Positions 45,533-54,526 of a stretch of DNA of 64,000 nt are shown in pieces; positions within the stretch are counted from its first letter, which is position 1, and each line of letters opens with the position of its first letter. The notes below the pieces were generated by a model. It searched no databases. It saw nothing but the letters and a program-made list of their open reading frames with translations, and was not told the DNA's origin. Source of the stretch: JBPRGG01 sp051418075 (GTDB lineage: Bacteria > Bacteroidota > Bacteroidia > Cytophagales > Cyclobacteriaceae); NCBI GenBank assembly GCA_051418075.1, contig JBPRGG010000032.1, positions 1-64,000 of the forward strand, given 5' to 3'. Position numbers and translations under genes: made by a program.

Positions 45533-46423
45533 TTATTTTTTCCAGGGCGGAGTAGCGGGGAGATAACTTTCAAATTCCTGCACCAGCTTTTCCTGGTATT
45601 CCCCCTGAAAAGTCCCATTAAAAAACTTATCCAGCGCTTCCTGATAAAACCTTTGCCAGGATTCTTCTTCATGACCCGGATTAATAGGGAAAAACAAAAC
45701 ACCATTGGAATCAGCGGCTTTGCGATCTCCTGGGGCATCACCGATCATAAGGATCTTTTCATCCGGGTATTTATTTTTTGCAGCCCAGGCCAGATGCTCT
45801 GACTTTTTTCCATATTCCTGGCCGGCAATTACCCTTACATACTGATCGATATCGTTTTCCTCCCATTCGCGAGTCAGGGCTTCTACCGGAGTCTGAGAAA
45901 CTACAATAGCATCGGCCTTTTCCTGCAATTTTACCAAAGACTCTCTTACATAGGGAAATGGAGCAATTCCATAGACAATATCTTCCACGGTCTTATTCAC
46001 TGCTACAGACCATTCCAGTAAATTATCCATTACCGGATCATTCACCTGTTGCACATATTTTTCCAGGGCTGGATTACCCAGTTTAGATTCATTTTTAGTC
46101 CAACCAACCACCCGGCTCATATCAGGCATTTTAGCCTGACGTGCTTTCACTTCTGGTCGTTCTCCCAGTAGTTGAACGGCTTCAATCAAAGCTAAAAACC
46201 TATTAATACCACGGCTTTTGGAGTACAAATTAACGAATTCCCAGGTTTCTCGGGCATACTTGGATACACTTTGTAAATTGAAGTATTTAATCACATTAGG
46301 ACAGAAACATTCTTTCTGTTTGATCTCCATGGTGTCGAAAGCACAACCATCCGAATCAATACCGATAAAAAAATCTTTGGTAGGTTGTAAGTCTTTTAAT
46401 TCTTTTTGTGGATCAGCAGTCAT
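45533..46423 (-). CDS. HAD-superfamily hydrolase with unusual motif I
   Basis: 296 residues. Motif I reads DSDGCAFDT near residue 24 (Cys where HADs usually have Thr/Val), motif II is VSQTPVEAL, and motif IV is MIGDAPGDRKAA. A long helical cap sits between. It is probably a phosphatase acting on a phosphorylated intermediate of the operon, or a regulatory relative. Lies 53 bp after the phosphofructokinase gene and 79 bp before the LarA-like gene. Confidence 0.82.
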   Translation of the reverse strand: MTADPQKELKDLQPTKDFFIGIDSDGCAFDTMEIKQKECFCPNVIKYFNLQSVSKYARETWEFVNLYSKSRGINRFLALIEAVQLLGERPEVKARQAKMPDMSRVVGWTKNESKLGNPALEKYVQQVNDPVMDNLLEWSVAVNKTVEDIVYGIAPFPYVRESLVKLQEKADAIVVSQTPVEALTREWEENDIDQYVRVIAGQEYGKKSEHLAWAAKNKYPDEKILMIGDAPGDRKAADSNGVLFFPINPGHEEESWQRFYQEALDKFFNGTFQGEYQEKLVQEFESYLPATPPWKK

Positions 46424-46476
46424 TTTAAATTTGTTTAAAAATTGATATTAAGATTTCAACGGTTCTTTCTCCCAGT

Positions 46477-47763
46477 TTACTTTAGATAGGCTTCAGGGAG
46501 ATAATCCGGAAGCTTCTTATCGGCGAATACAGGTTTAAACCGGGCAAACCGTTGCAAGCCATTGATCATAGGTACTGAAACCCAATCCTCACCAATCAAA
46601 GGGCGCACATAAGCCAAAAACTCATCAGTTACGTCTATTCTGTTGGGGGCAATCCATTTTTCAGGAAAAGTTCTCTCTGAAAGTGCTACTTTTTCCAGTG
46701 GGACTTTATCATATTTTACATTATAAATGAATCCCGGCTCACGTAAAATGGTAGCCATCCATCCATTTCCATCTTTCAGGGCCACTTCAACTGCTTTCTG
46801 GCCTACTTTATAGGCTTCATCCAGATCTACTGTGGAGGCATAAATCATGGTATCACGCTGATCGGTACCCATTACATGCCCCCTGGCTTTACCGGTAACA
46901 TTAAATTTTTTGGTATTTAAATGATTAACCACAGATTGGAAAACGGAGATCTGACTGGAGCCAAAGGAGGTATGACCAAAGGAATCTTTTACTTCGCCTA
47001 TTGAACCTACATCAAACCCTTCACTGATGACAACCATACAACGTCCGTCTTTTTTAAGCTGATCATTTACATTATCCGTTAATTCATCTAAAGTGAGATT
47101 TGATTCCGTCATATAGATCTGTAAAGGTAATTCTCTTTTAGGATCAGCCAAACGGGCTGCCGCAGGAATGTAGCCAATTTTGCGGCCCATAGCCTGGATC
47201 ACCATCACCGGGTCTGCCGGGGAAGAGCCCATATTTTCCTCATTGGCATTCTGGATAATGTGAGACCAGTATCTGGCAACACTACCATATCCGGGTGTGT
47301 GATCGATCAGTTGAAACTCACTGTCTCCTACGTCATTGTCTATGGTTTTTGGCACTCCGGTCCCAATGACATCCAATCCTTTTTCCTGGGCCAGTTGACT
47401 TACCTTGTAAGCAGTGTGCTGGGAGTCATTTCCTCCAATGTAAAAGAAATAGCCAATATCATGAGCCTTGAAGATCTCCATCACCCGTTGAAAATCTTTT
47501 TCCTGGTGATCTTTCAACTTATAGCGGCAGGTACCTATACTTCCGGCTGCCGGCGTATTCCTCAATAAAGCTATTTCTTCATCAGGCTGGGCAGTCAGAT
47601 CCAATAGTTCTTCTTTTAATACACCTTCTATACCATGCCATCCTCCATATACTTTGCCAAATTGATCGGGAAACATTTTACAGGTATCTATGATACCTCT
47701 CAATGAATTATTTATTACAGGTGAAGGTCCACCGGATTGGGCTACAATTACATTTTTTGCCAT
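46477..47763 (-). CDS. pyrophosphate-type 6-phosphofructokinase
   Basis: 428 residues. Signatures QSGGPSPVINNSLRG, GGND at 110-113 and PKTIDND at 138-144. The Asp in GG-x-D and the Lys in PKTIDND are the residues that mark PPi-dependent rather than ATP-dependent enzymes (PGTIDND). Thus it probably phosphorylates fructose-6-phosphate, or a related sugar phosphate such as sedoheptulose-7-phosphate, reversibly with PPi. Second gene of the operon, 26 bp after the SDR. Confidence 0.9.
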   Translation of the reverse strand: MAKNVIVAQSGGPSPVINNSLRGIIDTCKMFPDQFGKVYGGWHGIEGVLKEELLDLTAQPDEEIALLRNTPAAGSIGTCRYKLKDHQEKDFQRVMEIFKAHDIGYFFYIGGNDSQHTAYKVSQLAQEKGLDVIGTGVPKTIDNDVGDSEFQLIDHTPGYGSVARYWSHIIQNANEENMGSSPADPVMVIQAMGRKIGYIPAAARLADPKRELPLQIYMTESNLTLDELTDNVNDQLKKDGRCMVVISEGFDVGSIGEVKDSFGHTSFGSSQISVFQSVVNHLNTKKFNVTGKARGHVMGTDQRDTMIYASTVDLDEAYKVGQKAVEVALKDGNGWMATILREPGFIYNVKYDKVPLEKVALSERTFPEKWIAPNRIDVTDEFLAYVRPLIGEDWVSVPMINGLQRFARFKPVFADKKLPDYLPEAYLK

Positions 47764-47789
47764 AATTATATTATTTTGATCTTAGATGA

Positions 47790-48638
47790 TTATACCCCGC
47801 TATAGGCATTAAATCCACCATCTACCGGTATCGTAACTCCGGTGATAAATGATGACATATCGGAAAGCAGGAAAAGGGTAGTTCCTACCAGATCATCTGG
47901 TTGTCCAAACTTACCCATGGGCGTATTTGAAATAATCTTATGGCCCCTGGGAGTCAGTTCCTGGGTTGCTTCATCGATCAACAAAAACCGGTTTTGATTG
48001 GTCAGAAAAAAACCAGGGGCTATGCCATTGACCCTGATCCCCGTTTTGGCCAAATGAACAGACAACCATTCTGTGAAATTATTGATAGAAGCCTTTGCGG
48101 CAGAATAAGCTGGAATTTTGGTCAATGGTCTGAAAGAATTCATGGAGGAGATGTTCAGGACTACTCCCTGTCCCCGTTCCACCATTTCTTCAGTGAGAAC
48201 CATGGTAGGCAATAAGGTTCCTAAAAAGTTCAAATCAAAGACCCGCCGGAATCCATCCACATCCAACCCATAGAAAGATTGTTTGAGCAAATCTTTATGG
48301 TCTTTATCCAGGAATTCTAATTGGGTGGTCGCTTTGGGAGAATTTCCTCCCGCCCCATTGATGAGCAGATCTATCTGCCCCCACTTTTTAACAATTAAAG
48401 ATTTAGCCGCTTCCAAACTTTCCTTTTCCAAAACATTGCCGGCTACCCCAATACACTCTGAACCAGATTGTTGCTCAATATCATTGGCTACTTTTTCGGC
48501 CTGCTCCTGATTCAGGTCAAGAATTGCAATCCTGACTCCTGCCCTGGCCAGACCTTGCGCCAGAGAAGCGCCGATAACTCCCCCGCCACCAGTGATTACA
48601 CATACTTTATTTTTAAGGTCTTCAAAGGAGTAATTCAT
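47790..48638 (-). CDS. SDR oxidoreductase, D-mannonate oxidoreductase (fructuronate reductase)-like
   Basis: 282 residues. Cofactor motif TGGGGVIG near 16-23, catalytic Tyr178 and Lys182 (YSAAK), Ser near 164. The phrases GAGGNSPKATT and LNISSMNSFRPLTKIPAYSAAK match the SDR-type D-mannonate oxidoreductases that interconvert D-mannonate and D-fructuronate. It is the first gene of the LacI-linked operon, with a candidate operator 27 bp upstream of its start. Confidence 0.87.
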   Translation of the reverse strand: MNYSFEDLKNKVCVITGGGGVIGASLAQGLARAGVRIAILDLNQEQAEKVANDIEQQSGSECIGVAGNVLEKESLEAAKSLIVKKWGQIDLLINGAGGNSPKATTQLEFLDKDHKDLLKQSFYGLDVDGFRRVFDLNFLGTLLPTMVLTEEMVERGQGVVLNISSMNSFRPLTKIPAYSAAKASINNFTEWLSVHLAKTGIRVNGIAPGFFLTNQNRFLLIDEATQELTPRGHKIISNTPMGKFGQPDDLVGTTLFLLSDMSSFITGVTIPVDGGFNAYSGV

Positions 48639-48664
48639 AAATCATTTGTTTTAAATAAATAAAA

Positions 48665-48678
48665 TGCACACGTTAACA
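48665..48678. promoter_or_regulatory. candidate LacI-type operator, copy 2
   Basis: TGCACACGTTAACA, the exact reverse complement of the site at 40352. It lies 27 bp before the first operon gene and downstream of the promoter-like element at 48723, fitting roadblock repression. Confidence 0.65.
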
Positions 48679-48722
48679 AATCCAAATGTTTTTATTTACA
48701 TCTGAATAAGTTGTCTTTTTTG

Positions 48723-48730
48723 CAAGTATA
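48723..48730 (-). promoter_or_regulatory. candidate -7 element of the sugar-acid operon
   Basis: On the minus strand TATACTTG matches TAnnTTTG at seven of eight positions, about 85 bp before the first gene. The -33 element is unclear. Confidence 0.35.
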
Positions 48731-48833
48731 GTAAATTAAAACTGAACTTTAAAAAGGTAGCAAAAAATCTTTTTCACACCAAATAAATCTGATAAAAATT
48801 CGCTCACCAAGGCTGTCGGGCTTATATCAGTCC

Positions 48834-48856
48834 AAAAAAAATGATCAGCCCCTGAT
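48834..48856 (-). terminator. short terminator after fabH
   Basis: ATCAG-CCC-CTGAT stem (48844-48856) followed on the minus strand by a run of eight T. It abuts the fabH stop. Confidence 0.55.
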
Positions 48857-49846
48857 TTAATAGGCCCATTTCAGGAAAGAAGCGCCCCAGGTAAATCCAC
48901 CACCAAAAGCCGCTAAAATCAAATTATCACCTTTTTTGAATTGATCCTCCCATTCCCATAAACACAGTGGTATAGTAGCTGCTGTAGTATTACCATAGCG
49001 GTCAATATTGAGGGTTACCTTATCCATACTTACCCCCATTCTTTTAGCCACACCTTCAATGATTCTTTTATTGGCCTGGTGAGGGATCAGGTATGCCACA
49101 TCATCGCCGTCAAGATGATTTTTTTTCATGATCTCAACCGCTACATCTGCCATTTGAGTAACAGCATATTTAAAAACACTCTTACCATCCTGGTAAAAGT
49201 AATGTTCTCCCTTATCAATTGTCTCATGGGAGGAAGGGTAAGCAGACCCTCCGGCTTTTAAATATATCAGGTCCTTGCCGGATCCATCACTGCCTAAAAT
49301 GGTGTCCCTGACTCCATATTCTGTATCTGTGGGCTCCAGCAATACCGCAGCAGCAGCGTCCCCAAACAATATACAGCTGTTCCTGTCTTTATAATTTGTA
49401 ATGGAAGACATTTTATCGGCCCCCACCACAACTATTTTTTTATGCTTTCCTGATTTAATAAAATTCACACCTGTTTCCAGGGCATATATAAAACCTGTAC
49501 AGGCTGCCATCATATCAAAAGAAAAAGCATTTTTAGCTCCTACTGCATGAGAAATAAGATTAGAAGTAGAAGGAAACATCATATCAGGAGAGATAGTGGC
49601 ACAAATTATACCATCTACTTCCATAGGATCTACCTCTTTTTTTTCCAACAAGCTTTTTACTGCTTCAGATCCCAAAATAGAGGTCCCTTTCCCCTCACCT
49701 TTCAGAATTCTTCTTTCTTTAATCCCGGTTCTGGTAGTGATCCATTCGTCAGAAGTTTCTACCATTTGTTCTAACTCCTGATTTGTTAGGATGTAAGGAG
49801 GGGCGTATCCTGCCACACCTGTGATAGCTGCGTTGATGTGAGACAT
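48857..49846 (-). CDS. fabH: beta-ketoacyl-ACP synthase III
   Basis: 329 residues. Catalytic Cys116 in AACTGFIYAL, His in LIPHQANKRI and Asn in RYGNTTAAT. It begins fatty-acid synthesis by joining an acyl-CoA to malonyl-ACP. Standard length; single gene here rather than beside plsX. No binding region for a FapR-type repressor was recognised. The 295 bp upstream (49847-50141) is AT-rich and holds only the hairpin of the GH2 gene. Confidence 0.93.
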   Translation of the reverse strand: MSHINAAITGVAGYAPPYILTNQELEQMVETSDEWITTRTGIKERRILKGEGKGTSILGSEAVKSLLEKKEVDPMEVDGIICATISPDMMFPSTSNLISHAVGAKNAFSFDMMAACTGFIYALETGVNFIKSGKHKKIVVVGADKMSSITNYKDRNSCILFGDAAAAVLLEPTDTEYGVRDTILGSDGSGKDLIYLKAGGSAYPSSHETIDKGEHYFYQDGKSVFKYAVTQMADVAVEIMKKNHLDGDDVAYLIPHQANKRIIEGVAKRMGVSMDKVTLNIDRYGNTTAATIPLCLWEWEDQFKKGDNLILAAFGGGFTWGASFLKWAY

Positions 49847-50109
49847 TTATATATAAAATTAAGTGATTCTTAAGGTAATATTTAATTTGTAAATTTTAAA
49901 ATTCGTCAATATTACTAGGTTGCACCAAGTAAATCAAGGAAAATTTTATTAATTTATGTTTCTTATTGGGAGAATAGAAAATTTCATGAATTATTACCAA
50001 TAAAAATTAACAATTCCCGTTTAATGTTTATACAATAGTTAATTTATACTGTCAGTACTGCACAGTTATTAAATAGCTCATTGGATTCATTGTTTTAGGT
50101 TTAGTTTTC

Positions 50110-50135
50110 AAGCTCTGCTTAACAAAGCAGAGCTT
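50110..50135. terminator. hairpin after the GH2 gene
   Basis: AAGCTCTGCTT and AAGCAGAGCTT form a perfect 11-bp stem with an AACA loop, 7 bp beyond the GH2 stop. The T-run is weak. Confidence 0.6.
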
Positions 50136-50141
50136 ATTTTA

Positions 50142-52916
50142 TTAGTGCCCAAATTTAAAATACAGTGTGCCACTTAAACTGTTACGGGGTTTGCCACTGG
50201 TAAAAAATATGTTTTTCTTACCTTGGGGCCCCAACTGTTCTGCTTTTTTAAATTTCGTCCCTATAGGGCTGATACCATGCATTAAAGAAATACTCCCTGA
50301 GGGAAAGGGCGGTTCCGTATTTTCATTATAGGCCCCTTCTGGTTCTGCCGGGGTAAACAGTCTCAGGTAAAGGTCCGGATCAGCTGAAACGATGGTAAAT
50401 GGACTTTCTTCATTTTCAATTACCGCCCAGTAGAGGTCTGCGTGATAACCTTTAAATTCAGGATAAAGCCAGGACTCTCCGGTGACAGTATTATTATAAT
50501 CCTTTTGCCAAACATTATATTCAGTGCCTTTCAATCGATTTTTCCAGACCCGATAAGGTCCTTTACCCAACCATTTGACCCCAGTTACCTTTTCTTCAGG
50601 ATAATCAAAATTAATTCCTAAATAATCATGATAACCTGTACTGATATAATCATAATCCAATTGCAGCCATCCATTACCCAACATCCTGTATTCCAGCTTC
50701 TTCATGTCGCCATCCAGTTCTACCTGTACCAAATAATCATTTCCCTGAGGAAAGTGTCTGATAGATTGAAAAGTAGTACTGTCGTGGGCTAAAACCGGAC
50801 CATTTTTAAATGATACCGGACCATCCTGATTAACTACCCTGGATATGGTGCCGCTGTTTTTACTTATGCTAACTTCCACACCATTGGCAGAAAGAATAAT
50901 CTGATCACCTTCTTCCTTACCGGATGCCTTTGCAGAAGTGCTTTCCAACAGGGCCTGAGCCATGGCCTTCTGGTCTTTAATGGGCCAGGTCCATTGATAA
51001 ATCTCGCGTCCATGAGGATCGGTAGCCCTGACATACAAGGCATCATAGTTGTTCCAGTTATCCGGCAGACCCAGATTAAGCATTCCTTTTTCACCAGGTG
51101 CAATCGAAGGTGGCTGGGAATTGCCCTGATTTTCCACCAGATGGCCATTCGATTGGGCTTCCGGCCGGGGAAAGTTCACTAATTCCCATTCAAATTCACA
51201 CTGATCGAGGTTGGTGTATAAGTAGCGGTTTTCCAGCTCCAGCTGTCCATCGAAATAAGGTGTCAGGTGATTTTGCTTAATATATACGGGAGACCAGATT
51301 TCCCTGATGGTATAAAAGCTGCCTTCCTTTTCCCGATAAGGGCCTACAATTCCGTCCGGGGCATTGCTGCCAAAAACATCTACCTTACCATCCAGATCAG
51401 TCCGGACTACACCCTCATCAGCAAAAACCCATAAAAACCCTCCCGCTCCCAGAGGATTTTCCAGCATCAGGTTCCAATAATCATCTAAACCTGCTCCATG
51501 CCCCCCATCAAATAATCCATGCAAAAATTCGGTGGGAAAAAACACTTCACGTCCATGAAACAAGGTTCCGGTACAACAATTATAATCTTTGTAATGCTGG
51601 GTATCAGTATTTCGGAAAATTGCCCAGGGATGGATCAAAGGACGCTTTTGGGGGTCGTAAAGGTGAAAATCATCATCCAATTCAAAATTATTTCCCCCTT
51701 CATTACCATTATCCCAGACTACAATAGAGGGGTGATTAACATCCCGAATGATCATTTCCCGAACCAGCTTCCTGCCAACTTCCGTATCATAAGCATCTTG
51801 CCAACCGGCCAGTTCATCCAAAACAAAAAGGCCTAGTGAATCACAAACATCCAGAAAATGTACATCGGGAGGATAATGAGACATCCTTACTGAATTCATA
51901 TTCATATCCTTGATCAGCTGAACATCCTGAATGCTTAATGCTTTACTGGTGGTACGACCAGAAGTGGGCCAGAAACTATGACGGTTCACTCCTTTAAATA
52001 TCACTTTCTCACCATTAACATATATGCCATTACCGGGACGTAGTTCCACAGTGCGAAACCCAAACTTATCTTCTACTTCATGAACAACCTCTCCATTATT
52101 CAAAAGGGCTACTTTTACTTTATACAGATGAGGAAATTCGGGATTCCAGGGAGTAGGATTATCCAATTTCTGGATCAGAGTAATGTGTGTATCACCTCTG
52201 TTTAAAGGCTGCTGAAATTTTGAACCTACCGGCTTATCCTCCAGTGTTACAATCTGAGCTTCTACCTGATCAGCTCTTCTAATATTATCCAGGTAAACAT
52301 CCATGTGGAAGTCTCCTGATTGAAGGGCATCAATGGCAATGCGCTCAATGTTTTCTGCCGGTAAAGCTTCCAGGTACACAGGTCTGAAAATACCGCCAAA
52401 TATCCAGTAATCAGCCTGTCTTTCTGCTTCATTAACAGATTGATTTGCTGACTGTTTACTGACAGTAACTTCCAGCAAATTTTGTTCATTGTACCTTAAC
52501 AGATCAGAAATATCATATTTGAATCGATAGAATGATCCCTGATGTATCGGACCAGCAGACTTTCCATTGATTCTCACCTCGGTATCGGTCATAGAGCCTT
52601 CGAATACGATATTAATTTTCTTATTTTCCCAGGCTTCCGGCACTGAAAACTCATAGCGGTACATACCTTTTTCGGAAGAATGTTTTTCCGGTTTTTCTCT
52701 TCCATAATTATAATGTCCGAAACCCTGCAGTTCCCATTGGGAAGGTACCGGAATGGTAGTCCATTGACCACTATTCATACCATCTGTGCAGTAAAATTCC
52801 CAGTCTACAGTATGGTCTTTATCAGTTCCTGATAAATATTGGAATTCTGTGGTTTGAGCTATTGATTGCCCCCAATTGATCAATATGATCAGAACAATCA
52901 AGCTAAAATTTCGCAT
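50142..52916 (-). CDS. glycoside hydrolase family 2 enzyme, beta-galactosidase-like
   Basis: About 924 residues. I chose the ATG at 52916, which begins a signal peptide (MRNFSLIVLIILINWGQSIAQ). An N-terminal sugar-binding jelly roll (GSMTDTEVRINGK) and Ig-like domain lead to the TIM barrel: RMSHYPPD, the acid/base Glu in VVWDNGNEGGNN and a nucleophile candidate in FFPTEFLHGLFDGGHG. The nucleophile region differs from the LacZ EYGHAMGNS pattern, so this is a distinct subfamily and the sugar is uncertain. C-terminal domains resemble Bgal small chain. Exported, unlike E. coli LacZ. Confidence 0.88.
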   Translation of the reverse strand: MRNFSLIVLIILINWGQSIAQTTEFQYLSGTDKDHTVDWEFYCTDGMNSGQWTTIPVPSQWELQGFGHYNYGREKPEKHSSEKGMYRYEFSVPEAWENKKINIVFEGSMTDTEVRINGKSAGPIHQGSFYRFKYDISDLLRYNEQNLLEVTVSKQSANQSVNEAERQADYWIFGGIFRPVYLEALPAENIERIAIDALQSGDFHMDVYLDNIRRADQVEAQIVTLEDKPVGSKFQQPLNRGDTHITLIQKLDNPTPWNPEFPHLYKVKVALLNNGEVVHEVEDKFGFRTVELRPGNGIYVNGEKVIFKGVNRHSFWPTSGRTTSKALSIQDVQLIKDMNMNSVRMSHYPPDVHFLDVCDSLGLFVLDELAGWQDAYDTEVGRKLVREMIIRDVNHPSIVVWDNGNEGGNNFELDDDFHLYDPQKRPLIHPWAIFRNTDTQHYKDYNCCTGTLFHGREVFFPTEFLHGLFDGGHGAGLDDYWNLMLENPLGAGGFLWVFADEGVVRTDLDGKVDVFGSNAPDGIVGPYREKEGSFYTIREIWSPVYIKQNHLTPYFDGQLELENRYLYTNLDQCEFEWELVNFPRPEAQSNGHLVENQGNSQPPSIAPGEKGMLNLGLPDNWNNYDALYVRATDPHGREIYQWTWPIKDQKAMAQALLESTSAKASGKEEGDQIILSANGVEVSISKNSGTISRVVNQDGPVSFKNGPVLAHDSTTFQSIRHFPQGNDYLVQVELDGDMKKLEYRMLGNGWLQLDYDYISTGYHDYLGINFDYPEEKVTGVKWLGKGPYRVWKNRLKGTEYNVWQKDYNNTVTGESWLYPEFKGYHADLYWAVIENEESPFTIVSADPDLYLRLFTPAEPEGAYNENTEPPFPSGSISLMHGISPIGTKFKKAEQLGPQGKKNIFFTSGKPRNSLSGTLYFKFGH

Positions 52917-53111
52917 ATCAAGTTGGTTTATTTTGGATGTAAAATGAATACCCGAAGATAAGGAAAAAAACAAAACAGGGTAAATAGAATTATATTTTTA
53001 CTCCGGCCACTTCAGCTAATAAAAACCATAGTTTCTAAGCAATGGGGACCTGACATTTTTGTAAAATGTGGAATTAAAAACAGCAAAAACAGCCTCAGGT
53101 CTTCAAAAGAA

Positions 53112-53459
53112 CTAATCTATTTTTTCACAAATGATTCTCCTGATAAAAAAAGCCTTTCGTTCCCTCAGAACCAATTGTTTGTCGGTTAATTTTTCTATTT
53201 TACTTTCATAGCCATCCATATCCAGTAATGTTCCCCTGATCTGGTAGTTGGTAGTGGAATGATGATAATGGTTAATCACCTTGCCATCAGGAAGAAATTC
53301 CCAGATAATCTTTTCTCCGTCTTTCCCCCTGGGGGAAGGTTGATCCAGGTAAATAATTTCAGCCACTTTCCACTTACCTAAAATCCTGGATTTATCAATT
53401 TCCTGTCCCTGAGCATTCAAGCCTAAAAATAAGCATACCGTAATTATAAAAAGTTTCAT
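53112..53459 (-). CDS. small exported lipocalin-like protein
   Basis: 115 residues. Signal peptide (MKLFIITVCLFLGLNAQGQ) and a short beta-rich domain opening ILGKWKVAEIIY, like lipocalin-like proteins (GxWxxxxI). A ligand is unknown. It follows the MbnH-like gene by 11 bp, so it is likely part of the same copper-related unit. Confidence 0.72.
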   Translation of the reverse strand: MKLFIITVCLFLGLNAQGQEIDKSRILGKWKVAEIIYLDQPSPRGKDGEKIIWEFLPDGKVINHYHHSTTNYQIRGTLLDMDGYESKIEKLTDKQLVLRERKAFFIRRIICEKID

Positions 53460-53470
53460 GATTGAAAAAT

Positions 53471-54520
53471 CTAATTTTTGACAAATGGGTCACTCAACGC
53501 CGGATTATTGATAAAACTGGTATCCGTTAAAGTTTTAAGGAAATTAATCAAATCAATCTTTTCATCTTCAGTAAGATTGATACCACCTTCATGATTCATC
53601 AAGGGGTCTGTAAAAGGCGTAAAATGCACATTGTCGCTGTAAAAATCAACAACTTCCTTCAGGGTACTGAAGCGATTATCGTGCATATAGGGTGCAGTCA
53701 GCTCAATATTTCGTAAGGTAGGTGTCTTAAACCGTCCTAAATCCATGGAATCACCAGTCACCATAAAATGTCCCTGATCAGTCCCTTCAAAGGTCTGATT
53801 TAAGCCATTATTGTGATACAAATTATCTTTAAATAAAACTGTACCATGGCAATGGAAACAATCGCCATCCTCAGAATAAAAAAGATTAAAACCGCGATAT
53901 TCCGATTCGCTCAACTGGACTTCATTCCGTAAATACTGATCAAACTTTGAATTTCCTGAGATCAGGGTGCGTTCAAATTGAGCCAGGGCCTTTGCCAGTT
54001 CCTCATACCCAATCTGCTCGGCTCCGAATGCATTTTTGAATAATTGGGGATATTGAGGATGGTCATTGAATTTACTCAGGTCAGCCTGGAAAAATTCCTT
54101 TACTTCAAAAAGCATGATATCCTCCAGGGTTCCTTCTACCTCACCATGCCATAGAAAAATCTTATCCCATCCCAGGTTCAAATGAGGCATAATTCCAAGT
54201 TCCAAATCATGCACCTGATGATCAGCCGATGAAAAAGCATACTCTTGTTGGTGGCAGGTAGCACAAGACATGCTTTCTTCATGATGAAGCATGGGATCAT
54301 AAAACAACATCCGCCCCAGGGCCACCCCTTCCTTGGAAATGGGGTTATCCTCCGGAACATTCAGAGGGGGGAATTTGGCAGGAGTTTCCGGTAAAAAAAA
54401 TGTGGGCTCTGAGGGAGACTCCTGTTCGATATCTACAGTTTTCATTTGATCTGATTCACAGCTGCTTAGCCAAACATTCATCAAACCAAAAAGTAAAAAG
54501 GCAAAAAATAATTTTTTCAT
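53471..54520 (-). CDS. diheme cytochrome-c peroxidase family lipoprotein, MbnH/MauG-like
   Basis: About 349 residues. Lipoprotein signal with Cys in WLSSCES. Two heme-c sites: SCATCHQQ and DCFHCHG, the diheme layout of the CcpA/MauG family. MbnH, a member of this family, oxidises a Trp of its partner MbnP. The upstream gene is an MbnP relative, 6 bp away, which supports an MbnH-type role over plain H2O2 detoxification. Distinguishing them by eye is not possible. Confidence 0.85.
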   Translation of the reverse strand: MKKLFFAFLLFGLMNVWLSSCESDQMKTVDIEQESPSEPTFFLPETPAKFPPLNVPEDNPISKEGVALGRMLFYDPMLHHEESMSCATCHQQEYAFSSADHQVHDLELGIMPHLNLGWDKIFLWHGEVEGTLEDIMLFEVKEFFQADLSKFNDHPQYPQLFKNAFGAEQIGYEELAKALAQFERTLISGNSKFDQYLRNEVQLSESEYRGFNLFYSEDGDCFHCHGTVLFKDNLYHNNGLNQTFEGTDQGHFMVTGDSMDLGRFKTPTLRNIELTAPYMHDNRFSTLKEVVDFYSDNVHFTPFTDPLMNHEGGINLTEDEKIDLINFLKTLTDTSFINNPALSDPFVKN

Positions 54521-54526
54521 GATCAA

